A DNA stretch of 64,000 bases, taken from contig DBTV01000006.1 in assembly GCA_002307235.1 (NCBI GenBank), forward strand, positions 461-64,460, written 5' to 3'. Under the pieces are notes generated by a model. The model worked only from the letters and a program-made list of their open reading frames with translations, was not told the origin of the DNA and did not search any database. How positions within the stretch are numbered: the stretch's first letter is position 1; each line of letters opens with the position of its first letter. The translations under genes and the position numbers were made by a program. Of this stretch, positions 52,772 through 60,404 are shown in pieces. This DNA is from Acidobacteriaceae bacterium UBA1307. Lineage in GTDB: Bacteria > Acidobacteriota > Terriglobia > Terriglobales > Acidobacteriaceae.

Positions 52772-53562
52772 CACTGATTGCTGTTGATCGCGTGCCAGAG
52801 CGCGGCGAAGGCTTCGAGTGTCAGCGTTTCGGCGCGGGCGTGGCTGTCGATGCCAGCCTTTTCGAGGGCCGCGGTGGCGCGGGCGGCGTCGATCTTGGCC
52901 GCGCGCAGGTTGTTCGACAGGGTCTTGCGCTTCTGCGCGAAGGCCATCTTTACCAGATCGATAAAAGATCGTTCGTCGACGCCGAGCTGCTCAAAGCGCG
53001 GAGAAAACTGCCAGCGGAAGACTGTCGAATGGACCTCGGGCGGCGGCTCGAAGGCCTCGGGCGGCAGCGTGAAGAGCCGCTGCACGGGGCCGTACATCTG
53101 CGTGGTGACGGAGAGAATGCCGTAGTCGTGCGCGCCGGGTTCGGCGGTGACGCGGTCGGCCACCTCGCGCTGCACCATCAGCACGGCGCGGTCGAGCGCG
53201 GCGTGGTGCTCGGCCAGCTTGAGCAGAATCGGCGAGGTGATGTAGTAGGGCAGGTTGCCGACCACGACCAGCTTCTGGCCTGCCTGCGCGGCGGCGGCGG
53301 TGAAGTCGAACTGGAGCACGTCCTGCTCGACAATCTCGACGCGGTCGCCGAAGTGAACGCGCAGGCGCAGGGCAAGCTGGTGGTCGAACTCGATGGCGCG
53401 CAGTTTACCGGCCTGGGCCGCGAGCGGCTTGGTGATGGCGCCGGGGCCGGGGCCGATCTCAATCACTGTGCGGTCGCCGATGGCGCCGGCGGCGGCGACA
53501 ATGCGCGCAATGGCGCCTTCATCGCGCAAAAAATTCTGTCCAAGTTTGGATTTCGGAGGCAT
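52771..53562 (-). CDS. rsmA: 16S rRNA (adenine1518/1519-N6)-dimethyltransferase
   Basis: A 263-residue KsgA/RsmA that dimethylates the two adjacent adenines in the helix 45 loop of 16S rRNA during late 30S assembly. GQNFLRDEGAIARIVAAAG, SAM site EIGPGPGAITKPLA, ..EQDVLQFDF, catalytic NLPYYITSPILLKL, VLMVQREVADRV, and the C-terminal helix domain VKMAFAQKRKTLSNNL. Complete. ATG at 53562. A tRNA-Leu gene lies 62 bp upstream on the same strand. Confidence 0.96.
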   Translation of the reverse strand: MPPKSKLGQNFLRDEGAIARIVAAAGAIGDRTVIEIGPGPGAITKPLAAQAGKLRAIEFDHQLALRLRVHFGDRVEIVEQDVLQFDFTAAAAQAGQKLVVVGNLPYYITSPILLKLAEHHAALDRAVLMVQREVADRVTAEPGAHDYGILSVTTQMYGPVQRLFTLPPEAFEPPPEVHSTVFRWQFSPRFEQLGVDERSFIDLVKMAFAQKRKTLSNNLRAAKIDAARATAALEKAGIDSHARAETLTLEAFAALWHAINSNQ

Positions 53563-53623
53563 CTCTTCGATGGTAGCCGATGGGCGGGGCCGCGCGCGGT
53601 GAACCGGGAAGATAAGAGAAAAC

Positions 53624-53708
53624 TGGTGCGAAAGGGGGGACTCGAACCCCCATGGATTGCTCCGCCAGATCCTAAGTCTGGTGCGTCTGCCAATTCCGCC
53701 ACTTTCGC
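53624..53708 (-). tRNA. tRNA-Leu (anticodon TAG)
   Basis: On the minus strand the acceptor GCGAAAG pairs with CTTTCGC, followed by A and an encoded CCA. The anticodon arm CCAGA-CTTAGGA-TCTGG reads TAG, for CUA. The T-arm GGGGG-TTCGAGT-CCCCC and a variable arm of class II length complete it. Total 85 nt. Confidence 0.95.
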
Positions 53709-53968
53709 TGGCGCGGGTACTTCAAAATTTACTTTACCATTCTGCCGGGGTGGATGGGCAGGGTGGCCTTCGCTGGCAGGCGCATTGCGGATATTGGTGG
53801 ATTCCCATGATGGTTTTTTAGGTTTTTCTTCCTGTTTTTGGCGCTGCACTTGCAGGGGCTCTTCCGTCATTCGGCGATGCAACTGTCAAGACGCTGAATG
53901 CAGGGGTCGCGGATGTTGCACGGGATGCGCATGGGGGATCAACTCGGGCCGATCAATGGGACGAGTGG

Positions 53969-55690
53969 ATGGATCAATCCTGGGAACGTGGCATTGCTGG
54001 GTGTGCGCAGAACCGCGCCGTTCAGGAGACAAGAGCGAGCCTGCTGGAAGAGGCTCACTACGCATTGTTGGCTCACAACTTAGAAAAGACAAAAGAACTT
54101 TGCTTGCGTGTTCTGGCAGAGGATGCCTGCCAGCCGCGAGCCCTGCACATGTTGGGCGTGGTCTGTGTTGAGGCGGGTCGGCTCGATGGCGCTGTTTTTA
54201 TGCTGCGCCGCGCCGTGGCTGCCGCGCCCAAGGAGCCGAAGCATCTCTACCGGCTGGCGCACACTCTTTACATACAAAAAAAACTGGACGAGGCCGCCGA
54301 GGTCTTTGGGCAGGTGATCGCGCTGGAGCCGGAGCGGCCGCTGGCCTATAGCGCGCTGGGGATTCTGCGTCGCGATCAGGGCCGTCCGAGCGAGGCGATT
54401 GCCTGCTTCGAGCAGGCCCTGCACCTTGATCCGACGTTGTGCGAAGAGCGCGTAAATCTGGGCGCGCTTTTGCAGCAGGCGGGCCGGCACCAGGAGGCCA
54501 TCGCGCTCTATCGGCGGCTGCTTGACGAGGTGCCCGATCAGGCCGAGACGTACTCGAATCTGGGCGCGGCCTATGAGACGCTGGGCCAGTGGAACGAGGC
54601 ATGGAAGTGCTATCGTCGTGCCTTGGATTTGAAGCCGGATTTTGCCAATGCGCGGTGGAATGTGGCCGCGCAGCAACTGATGCGGGGCCAATGGCGCGAG
54701 GGCTGGCAGGGGTACGAAGGCCGCTGGCACCTCGAAGAGAATGCCGGGATCTTGCAGAAGAACAGCTACCGATGCCCGCTTTGGCAAGGCGAAACGCGGC
54801 GGGAGGGGCGGGTTCTGCTGTGGGCCGAGCAGGGCATCGGCGACGAGATGCAGTTTCTGGGCCTGCTGCCGGAGGCCTTGCGGACGGGCAACCGCTTCAT
54901 GATCGACTGCGATCCGCGCCTGAAGCCGTTGCTGCGCCGCTCCTTTGCGCCGGAGCTGGAACTGGGCCGCGTTGCACCGGAGGAGGCGGAGCGGCATGGC
55001 GTGGTGGCGCATCTGCCGCTGGGGTCGTTGCCACGGCTCTATCGCAACTCCAACGAGGCCTTTGCGCGGAACACCGTGACGGGATACCTTAAGGCCGACG
55101 CCGCGCTGGTGGCGGAGTTGCGCGGCCGTTATGACGACGGGCGGCGGACGGTGGGCATCGCGTGGCATTCGGGCAACAAAAATTCGAGCCAGCGGCGGTC
55201 GATTGCGCTTGAGCAACTGCGGCCGCTGTTTGCCGTGCCGGGTCTGCGCTGGATCAATCTGCAATATGGCAACCGGGCGGAGTTGCAGCAACAGGCTCAT
55301 CAGGCCGGCGTGCCGATAGAGTTTGACGCGACGGTGGATCCGATGGTGGATATGGACGGGTTTGCCGCGCAGGTGGCCGCGCTCGATCTGGTGGTGACGA
55401 TCGACAATTCAACGGTGCACATGGCTGGAGCGTTGGGCAAGTCGGCATGGCTGCTGCTGCCTCTGGTTCCTGATTGGCGCTGGATGCTGGGGGGCAACCG
55501 TTCGCCCTGGTATCCGACGCTGCGACTGTTTCGCCAGAGGGAGCTGGACTGCTGGCCGCCGGTGATCGAGCGTGTTGGTGTGGCGCTCGAGCACTGGCGA
55601 CAGACTCAGACGCAGAGAATGCGGATGCCGGCCTTGCGGAAGGGAGCCAGCGCGGCCTCGGGGGCCGAGGTGCCGGTGATCAGCATCTGA
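53969..55690 (+). CDS. TPR protein with C-terminal glycosyltransferase-like domain
   Basis: 573 residues. About five to six TPR units at 25-240 (AHYALLAHNLEKTKELCLRV; ALHMLGVVCVEAGRLDGAVF; AYSALGILRRDQGRPSEAIA; TYSNLGAAYETLGQWNEAWK), then a GT9/GT41-like domain. The latter shows RVLLWAEQGIGDEMQFLGLL, VGIAWHSGNKNSSQRRSIAL and the donor-site signature DLVVTIDNSTVHMAGALGKS followed by AWLLLPLVPDWRWMLGGN. Such proteins are predicted soluble glycosyltransferases of protein or surface glycans. Its last 28 codons overlap the convergent DeoR gene. ATG at 53969 has no strong ribosome site, so the exact start is uncertain. Confidence 0.85.
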   Translation: MDQSWERGIAGCAQNRAVQETRASLLEEAHYALLAHNLEKTKELCLRVLAEDACQPRALHMLGVVCVEAGRLDGAVFMLRRAVAAAPKEPKHLYRLAHTLYIQKKLDEAAEVFGQVIALEPERPLAYSALGILRRDQGRPSEAIACFEQALHLDPTLCEERVNLGALLQQAGRHQEAIALYRRLLDEVPDQAETYSNLGAAYETLGQWNEAWKCYRRALDLKPDFANARWNVAAQQLMRGQWREGWQGYEGRWHLEENAGILQKNSYRCPLWQGETRREGRVLLWAEQGIGDEMQFLGLLPEALRTGNRFMIDCDPRLKPLLRRSFAPELELGRVAPEEAERHGVVAHLPLGSLPRLYRNSNEAFARNTVTGYLKADAALVAELRGRYDDGRRTVGIAWHSGNKNSSQRRSIALEQLRPLFAVPGLRWINLQYGNRAELQQQAHQAGVPIEFDATVDPMVDMDGFAAQVAALDLVVTIDNSTVHMAGALGKSAWLLLPLVPDWRWMLGGNRSPWYPTLRLFRQRELDCWPPVIERVGVALEHWRQTQTQRMRMPALRKGASAASGAEVPVISI

Positions 55691-56391
55691 ATCTCGCTGA
55701 CCGGGCAGATGACGGCCTGCGAAATCTGGCCGAGTTTGCTGGGGTCGGCGACGACGATGGTCTCGCGCGATTGCTTGATCATTTTGCGGAAGACCAGAGC
55801 CTCTTCGGGTTCGAGCGTGGTGGCACCATGCTCGGCCTCGAAGCCCGTCACGCTCAGAAAGACCTTGTCCATGAAGACGTCGTCGAGAAAGTTGAGCGCG
55901 GCGGCGCCGGTGAGCGAAAACGACCAGGTCCAGGGCACGACGCCGCCGGTCATCCGGGTGCGGATGCCGGGCTGGTTGCACAGTTCCATGCCGATATTGA
56001 TGGCGTTGGTGACCACCTGCAGATCCTCGCGGTGACGCAGGCTGCGGCCGATATGGGTGGTGGTGGTGCCGGCGGTCAGGCCGATGATCTCGCCGGGTTT
56101 GACCAACTCGGCGGCGGCCAGGCCAATGCGGCGCTTTTCGGCGGCATGGCGCTGTTCGCGGGCCAGAAAGCTGCTGTCGTAGCGAAATGGTTCGTAGAGC
56201 AGCGGTTCGACCAGGGTCGCTCCGCCGTGGGTGCGGCGAATCAGGCCACGGCTTTCCAGTCGCGCCAGATCGCGGCGAATGCTGGGAGCCGAGGAACCGG
56301 CTTCGGCAAGGATCTCTTCGATGGTGGCGCTGCCAGTGCGCAATAAGAGCTTGAGAATCTGCTCGGAACGGCGGTTGAGTGTTTGAGCCAT
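55606..56391 (-). CDS. DeoR/GlpR family transcriptional regulator
   Basis: 261 residues. N-terminal winged helix (RSEQILKLLLRTGSATIEEI; SSAPSIRRDLARLESRGLIR, RTHGGATLVEP) and the sugar-phosphate-sensing DeoRC domain (IGLTAGTTTTHIGRSLRHRE; VVTNAINIGMELC; DKVFLSVTGFEAEHGATTLE; ETIVVADPSKLGQ). DeoR proteins usually repress sugar-phosphate genes and respond to a phosphorylated sugar. It is divergent from the SIS gene with a 7+7 inverted repeat between, so that gene is its likely target. ATG at 56391 chosen; a TTG at 56412 would add seven residues. It overlaps the convergent TPR gene by 85 bp. Confidence 0.92.
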   Translation of the reverse strand: MAQTLNRRSEQILKLLLRTGSATIEEILAEAGSSAPSIRRDLARLESRGLIRRTHGGATLVEPLLYEPFRYDSSFLAREQRHAAEKRRIGLAAAELVKPGEIIGLTAGTTTTHIGRSLRHREDLQVVTNAINIGMELCNQPGIRTRMTGGVVPWTWSFSLTGAAALNFLDDVFMDKVFLSVTGFEAEHGATTLEPEEALVFRKMIKQSRETIVVADPSKLGQISQAVICPVSEIQMLITGTSAPEAALAPFRKAGIRILCV

Positions 56392-56475
56392 AGTCTTTTT
56401 TGCGTGGCGCAACCGGGGGAGCGGGACACCAACCCCCTCATTGTAGGAGCAGAGGGGAACCCTTGGGTTGATTTT

Positions 56476-56493
56476 TCTGAAACTGTTCAGAAT
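56476..56493. promoter_or_regulatory. Candidate DeoR operator
   Basis: A perfect inverted repeat TTCTGAA-ACTG-TTCAGAA in the 184-bp divergent gap, 85 bp before the DeoR start and 83 bp before the SIS start. A TATGAT at 56514-56519 could be the -10 of the SIS gene, without a clear -35. Confidence 0.5.
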
Positions 56494-56575
56494 ATTGATC
56501 GATTGTGAGGGTTATGATCGTAATAGACGTTCATTTAGCCTCTCATCGAGGCTTTCTTCGGAGTGCTGAGCCGCT

Positions 56576-57697
56576 ATGCAAAACTTTCCGCACGAGATGA
56601 TTCGCGAAATGTATGAGCAGCCGGAGGCGCTTCGGCGCACGCTGGCCTTTTACCTGGACGGCGAGGCGCTGAAGCCCGAGTTTGCCGCGAAACTGGCCGT
56701 CTGGCCGAACAAGGCTGGCGAGGTGCTGATTGCCGCCAGCGGTTCGAGCCGCCACGCAGGCTTGTACGGCGAGATTCTGCTTGAGGATCTGTGCGGGCTG
56801 GCCGTCGACGTCGAGTATGCCAGCGAGTACTGCTGCCGCGGCAAGAAGGATGAGCGCAAGCCGAGCGTTATTGTGATCTCGCAGTCGGGCGAGACGACCG
56901 ACACGCGCGAGGCTCTGGAAGCCGCGCAGCGGCAGGGCCACAAGACGCTGGCCATTACCAACGTGGCTGCTTCGACAATGGCCACCACGGCAGACGTATC
57001 GATGCCGCTGGCTGCCGGTCGCGAAAAGGCGATTCCGGCGACGAAGAGCTTTACCGGCCAGTTGGAGGCGCTCTACATTCTGGCGTTGTATGAGGCAGCG
57101 CGGTTGGGCCGGATGGACGCGGCGACGCTTGCGGCGCGGGCCAAGGAACTGGTGGCCCTGCCGACGGCGCTCGAAGGCGCGCTCGACGGCTGGAGCGCGC
57201 AGACCAAGACGCTGGCCGCCAAATATAAAGACGCGGCGACCTTCCTGTTTCTCGGTCGTGGCATCCATTACGCGATTGCCCGCGAGGGCGCGTTGAAGCT
57301 GAAGGAAGCCTCGTATGTGCACGCCGAGGGCTACCCGGCCGGCGAGCTGAAGCACGGGCCGAATGCGCTGGTCAGCGACCTGACGCCGCTGGTAATGATC
57401 GCCACGGTCGATCGCGCCGTCGAGGCCTCGGTCGAGCGCTACGAGAAGACGCTGCAACTGCTCAAGGACATGAAGGCGCAGGGCGCGCGCGTGATTGCGC
57501 TGGCCAACGCCGGCGACAAGCAGGTGGCGGAGCTTGCCACCGACACCATCGAGATTCCTGCCGAGAGCGAATACCTGCTGCCGATTCTCGAGGTTGTGCC
57601 GCTGCAGTTCTTCGCCTACTACATGGCGCTTGAGCACGGTGTCAACGTCGACCAGCCGCGCAACCTGTCGAAGGCCGTGGTCGAGACGCAGGGATAG
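56576..57697 (+). CDS. SIS-domain protein, GlmS-isomerase-like without glutaminase domain
   Basis: 373 residues consisting of two sugar-isomerase (SIS) domains, equivalent to the C-terminal isomerase half of glucosamine-6-phosphate synthase. ASGSSRHAGLYGEILLED, VISQSGETTDTREALEAAQ, GREKAIPATKSFTGQLEALY, FLFLGRGIHYAIAREGALKL, KEASYVHAEGYPAGELKHGP and a C-terminus NVDQPRNLSKAVVE. The N-terminal Cys-glutaminase of GlmS is absent, so it should deaminate or isomerise an amino-sugar phosphate (NagB-II/AgaS/FrlB-like) rather than synthesise it. It is controlled, probably, by the divergent DeoR regulator. The 3' end encodes the peptide whose DNA is the Tn7 target in glmS genes, and a tnsA fragment follows 111 bp later. 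Confidence 0.92.
   Translation: MQNFPHEMIREMYEQPEALRRTLAFYLDGEALKPEFAAKLAVWPNKAGEVLIAASGSSRHAGLYGEILLEDLCGLAVDVEYASEYCCRGKKDERKPSVIVISQSGETTDTREALEAAQRQGHKTLAITNVAASTMATTADVSMPLAAGREKAIPATKSFTGQLEALYILALYEAARLGRMDAATLAARAKELVALPTALEGALDGWSAQTKTLAAKYKDAATFLFLGRGIHYAIAREGALKLKEASYVHAEGYPAGELKHGPNALVSDLTPLVMIATVDRAVEASVERYEKTLQLLKDMKAQGARVIALANAGDKQVAELATDTIEIPAESEYLLPILEVVPLQFFAYYMALEHGVNVDQPRNLSKAVVETQG
57650..57685 (+). other. Putative attTn7-like target sequence in the SIS gene
   Basis: DNA encoding DQPRNLSKAVVE. In E. coli glmS the DNA encoding DQPRNLAKSVTVE is bound by TnsD to direct Tn7 insertion just downstream. The peptide is near identical here and a tnsA-like fragment follows in the expected orientation. 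Role in this genome is inference. Confidence 0.55.
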
Positions 57698-57703
57698 TTT
57701 GGC

Positions 57704-57750
57704 GAGCTTCTAGCCATTCGCTTTTAGCTAGAAGCTAATAGCTCGAAGCT
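57704..57750. repeat. AGCTA/TAGCC intergenic repeat, copy 3
   Basis: GCGAGCTTCTAGCCATTCGC, then TTTTAGCTAGAAGCTAATAG and CTCGAAGCT. Closely related to 40720-40768. It lies between the SIS gene and the tnsA fragment. Confidence 0.75.
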
Positions 57751-57777
57751 GATTTTTACAACGAAGACGCATTGATT

Positions 57778-57807
57778 GCGGGAGCTTGCACAGACAGGAG
57801 CTCCCGC
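57778..57807 (+). promoter_or_regulatory. Hairpin overlapping the ribosome site of the tnsA fragment
   Basis: A perfect 9-bp stem (GCGGGAGCT / AGCTCCCGC) with a 12-base loop directly before the ATG at 57809. The right arm overlaps the AGGAG ribosome site, so the RNA fold would hide it. It may be a leftover translational brake of the transposition genes. Confidence 0.45.
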
Positions 57808-57808
57808 T

Positions 57809-57982
57809 ATGGCCTACCGGCGCAATAAAGTCGATGAGAACAAAATTGCCCGGCTTTATAAAGAAGGCAGAGGGCAAGGACGTGGCGCGGAATATCTTCC
57901 TTGGATAACCGTCTATAGTGTTGCTTCTAAAGGAAGATCTCATCGTGTTTTTGGGCGCAAGACTGGGCGTCATCTTTCGTGA
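57809..57982 (+). pseudogene. tnsA: TnsA (Tn7-type transposase endonuclease subunit), N-terminal remnant
   Basis: 57 codons. The product opens MAYRRNKVDENKIARLYKEG and continues RGQGRGAEYLPWITVYSVAS, KGRSHRVFGRKTGRHLS. It aligns along its length with the TnsA N-terminus known from Tn7 (IARRIKEGRGQGHGKDYIPW, GRSHRIYSHKTGRVHHLLS), but stops where the protein should continue for about 210 more residues into the FokI-like catalytic fold. There is a good AGGAG site eight bases upstream. The rest of tnsA and tnsBCD are not in the following DNA, so this is a broken gene marking a former Tn7-family element. Match is from memory of the Tn7 sequence; the motif density makes chance unlikely. Confidence 0.72.
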
Positions 57983-58055
57983 AAGGTGGATTGAGGGAAT
58001 TAACCGCAAGCGCCCATCGCAGAAAGCACGCACAATATACGCGCTTCGCCGCGGA

Positions 58056-58171
58056 TGTCCTGTGTGAGGTTCTAGATTGCAACTGACCCCACGTGAAGTG
58101 CACGTATCACCTCAAATCTTATGACGGGTGAGATCGGCGGTCTTCAATTTTATGAAACCTCACACTGGACA
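58056..58171. mobile_element. MITE-like element with 16-bp terminal inverted repeats
   Basis: Terminal inverted repeats TGTCCTGTGTGAGGTT and AACCTCACACTGGACA match at 15 of 16 positions and enclose about 84 bp without coding capacity. TG...CA ends are usual for many DDE transposons. No clear target duplication was seen. It lies in the 269-bp gap between the tnsA fragment and the next gene. Confidence 0.5.
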
Positions 58172-58251
58172 GAACAATGGCTTCAGTTTGTCATGATCTT
58201 CTTCGATGACATTGTTCGGATACTTGACCTGTCAAAAAGCCTCGATCGTGC

Positions 58252-59379
58252 TCAATGCAACGGGCACGGATTGATGTTGCATTGAATCTTCACTACAATC
58301 CTTGGTCGTAATTGGTCTCCCCATACTTCTAAGTATTTATCCGTGAATAGCGATGGTCTGTCTAAGAGTAAATTTCGCGCATGCAGCGCATCGACTGTGG
58401 TTTGAATCTTTTCACTCTGAGTTCCTATGATCTCGCCAAGTTGCCGTTGGTAGGCGGCTTTGTCCGTCCACTGAATGGAAAAGCGCTCCATGGGCTTCCA
58501 AGGCATATCTTTCGGATGCACACCGAGCAAATAGGCGATCAGCATGTGTCGAGTCACGGGATTTAGTCCTTGAACGAAACTGCGTTTATCTAAGGGATGA
58601 TTCTCTTTAAAGCGACGTGCTGCAATGCGATCGCCATCCAGTTCGATGATCGGGAGACTGGTTTCCTGGCTGTTGTTTTCGTCAAGATCATACATGTACA
58701 CCTGTGGCCATCCGGGAGAGAGCGCGAGCGCGCGAGATTTTCCTAACCCTCTCAACATGTCTGTCCCTTGACTCGGATTTTTTGACTGAATCGTGATTCG
58801 TAACTCCTCTTCCGCTTCTTCGACAATGATGCTTACAAATAAGCCGCGCTCTAGGTTTAATGGCGCTTTGCCTATTTCAGGATCTTTTGCCAGAATCATC
58901 GCTGCAACCCGCGCAAGCACGTATCCGCGCCTGCTCTCCTTTTTAAAGCGGAACCAGTCATCGAGTGTAGGACGCGATACGGACAGAGGAAGGCGGCTAA
59001 TAAAGATTGCTGCCGAGGCTGGGTAGAATTCTGCAACAGCATTGATTGCAGGAATAGGGACTTGAACATTTTCCTGAACAAGTGCGTCCACAACAGCAAA
59101 GATAGCGCGACGCTGTTCTGCCTGTAACTTGTCTCCGCCTTCGGGCGCTGGCATCACCCAGTGCTCAAGTAGCGCCGGCATTTCAGAGATGATCTTCGCG
59201 TCATGTGTTCTGCGCGCGAAGTCTGCGGCCCAGGCAATTAGTCTTGGATCATTACTATGAAGCCACTGATGAAGAGTGTCAGAATTAACCTGAGAATTAG
59301 GGGTTATTAACGGTTCTTGTGCGGAGATTACTTCCGCCATAGGAATGAGAAACAGTAACAAAAGGTACAAACGCTTCAT
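58252..59379 (-). CDS. Secreted hypothetical protein, 375 aa
   Basis: The family is not recognised. Signal peptide LYLLLLFLIPMAEVISAQ; then a mainly helical region resembling HEAT-type repeats (LHQWLHSNDPRLIAWAADFA; KIISEMPALLEHWVM; QRRAIFAVVDALVQENVQVP; AINAVAEFYPASAAIFISRL), and a second half with mixed structure (RITIQSKNPSQGTDM; YMYDLDENNSQETSLPIIEL; HMLIAYLLGVHPKDMPWKP). ATG at 59379 follows AGGAG by about 7 bases; a reading from 59478 would bury the signal. The DNA is less GC-rich than the left part of the window. Possibly cargo of the former transposon. Confidence 0.65.
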   Translation of the reverse strand: MKRLYLLLLFLIPMAEVISAQEPLITPNSQVNSDTLHQWLHSNDPRLIAWAADFARRTHDAKIISEMPALLEHWVMPAPEGGDKLQAEQRRAIFAVVDALVQENVQVPIPAINAVAEFYPASAAIFISRLPLSVSRPTLDDWFRFKKESRRGYVLARVAAMILAKDPEIGKAPLNLERGLFVSIIVEEAEEELRITIQSKNPSQGTDMLRGLGKSRALALSPGWPQVYMYDLDENNSQETSLPIIELDGDRIAARRFKENHPLDKRSFVQGLNPVTRHMLIAYLLGVHPKDMPWKPMERFSIQWTDKAAYQRQLGEIIGTQSEKIQTTVDALHARNLLLDRPSLFTDKYLEVWGDQLRPRIVVKIQCNINPCPLH

Positions 59380-59592
59380 GGATAATCTCCTAATAGATTT
59401 GGTTGAATATCGAATGCAATACTGCAATGAATTGGCTCCCGGTAATGAGCTGCGACATAAGTAAAAGTACGGATGCATTCAAGGTCGTGAGCGGATGGTT
59501 ATCCCGAAGTTTTGTGTCAGTAGCCCAGTAAGTGCAGTGCATGGTAAAGGGGTGAGTTTTTCTACCATTGCTCGTATTATCCTTCGGCGGGT

Positions 59593-59847
59593 TTATGACC
59601 TATGAAGAGCACGAATCTTCGTGCGCATAACGGCGAACTCGCTCGGCCTCCGATCACCAAGAGATGCGTAATGATGACTCACATTGTATTCCTTTCTCCA
59701 GAATTCAATCAGCAGATTTGCCTCTTTGAGATACATGAACCAGTAGGTGTTCAGACACTTTTCCCGGAAGGTTCCGTTGAAGCTTGTTGCGAATGCTTTA
59801 TCGGGAGGCTTGGAGAAGTTGATCTTTGCTTCGTTCCAGTGACCCAT
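59593..59847 (-). pseudogene. IS3-family transposase OrfB, C-terminal remnant
   Basis: About 84 codons matching the end of the IS3/IS407-type integrase domain: KAFATSFNGTFREKCLNTYW, FMYLKEANLLIEFWRKEYNV, SHHYASLGDRRPSEFAVM. Intact copies read like FIESFNGxFRxECLNxHWF and RPHSSLGxxTPxEFA. The Glu expected before SFNG is replaced by Thr, and the N-terminal two thirds (HTH_21 and first two catalytic Asp) are missing. Non-functional. Confidence 0.75.
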
Positions 59848-59902
59848 ATATCTAAGCTTGATGAGGAACTTAATTTCATTGTCGCAAGATGGTACATTTT
59901 GC

Positions 59903-60226
59903 TCAGCATTTTAGTGTTAGAGTATCCAAGGTGCGCACAGCATCATCGTCTTTGAGGCTTTGACTTACTTCGATCGTTGCTGTCTCCCTCGCGCAAAACA
60001 TCGACGATGTCTCGCAAATGGAGACGGCTCGTCCTGTAGTTGATTCGTGACGAAGTTCATGCTTCAAATTCTGTTCACTGATCCCAACCGTACGGACCAC
60101 CTCCGCCACCGGTATCTCCACTTGCGCCTGCTTCAAGACTCCAATCATTGCGCAACAGTGAATTGCTTCTTCTTTGTCAGCCAATCCTCCACCTTTCATG
60201 ACGTGGCCATAGCCGAGGACTAACAA
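59903..60226 (-). pseudogene. IS3-family OrfA, degenerate remnant
   Basis: The central part KEEAIHCCAMIGVLKQAQVE, IPVAEVVRTVGISEQNLKH matches the HTH_Tnp_1 domain of IS3 OrfA (usual form EEQIIAVLKQAEAGVPVAEV, CRxHGISExTFYRW). The rest has drifted out of frame. Same strand and order as the OrfB remnant, so one decayed, internally deleted IS spans about 59593-60226. Confidence 0.65.
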
Positions 60227-60404
60227 TTTTACTGGGGTAGGAAGGCCGATTAGAGGCAGAGAAGCGGCGTATTGATCTCAGTTCCTTAGGACCTTCGGGG
60301 GGCTGACTGTATCAATGCGGACATCGATTAGAACATAAGTAATGTTGTGCCTCTGTCTTCTGTGAGAATACATTGGGAGCACACATTCATTAAGCGAGAT
60401 ATTC

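Noticed and set aside
59593..60226. Functional insertion sequence
   Set aside because: Both frames are fragments, the transposase lacks most of its catalytic domain, and no terminal inverted repeats could be paired.
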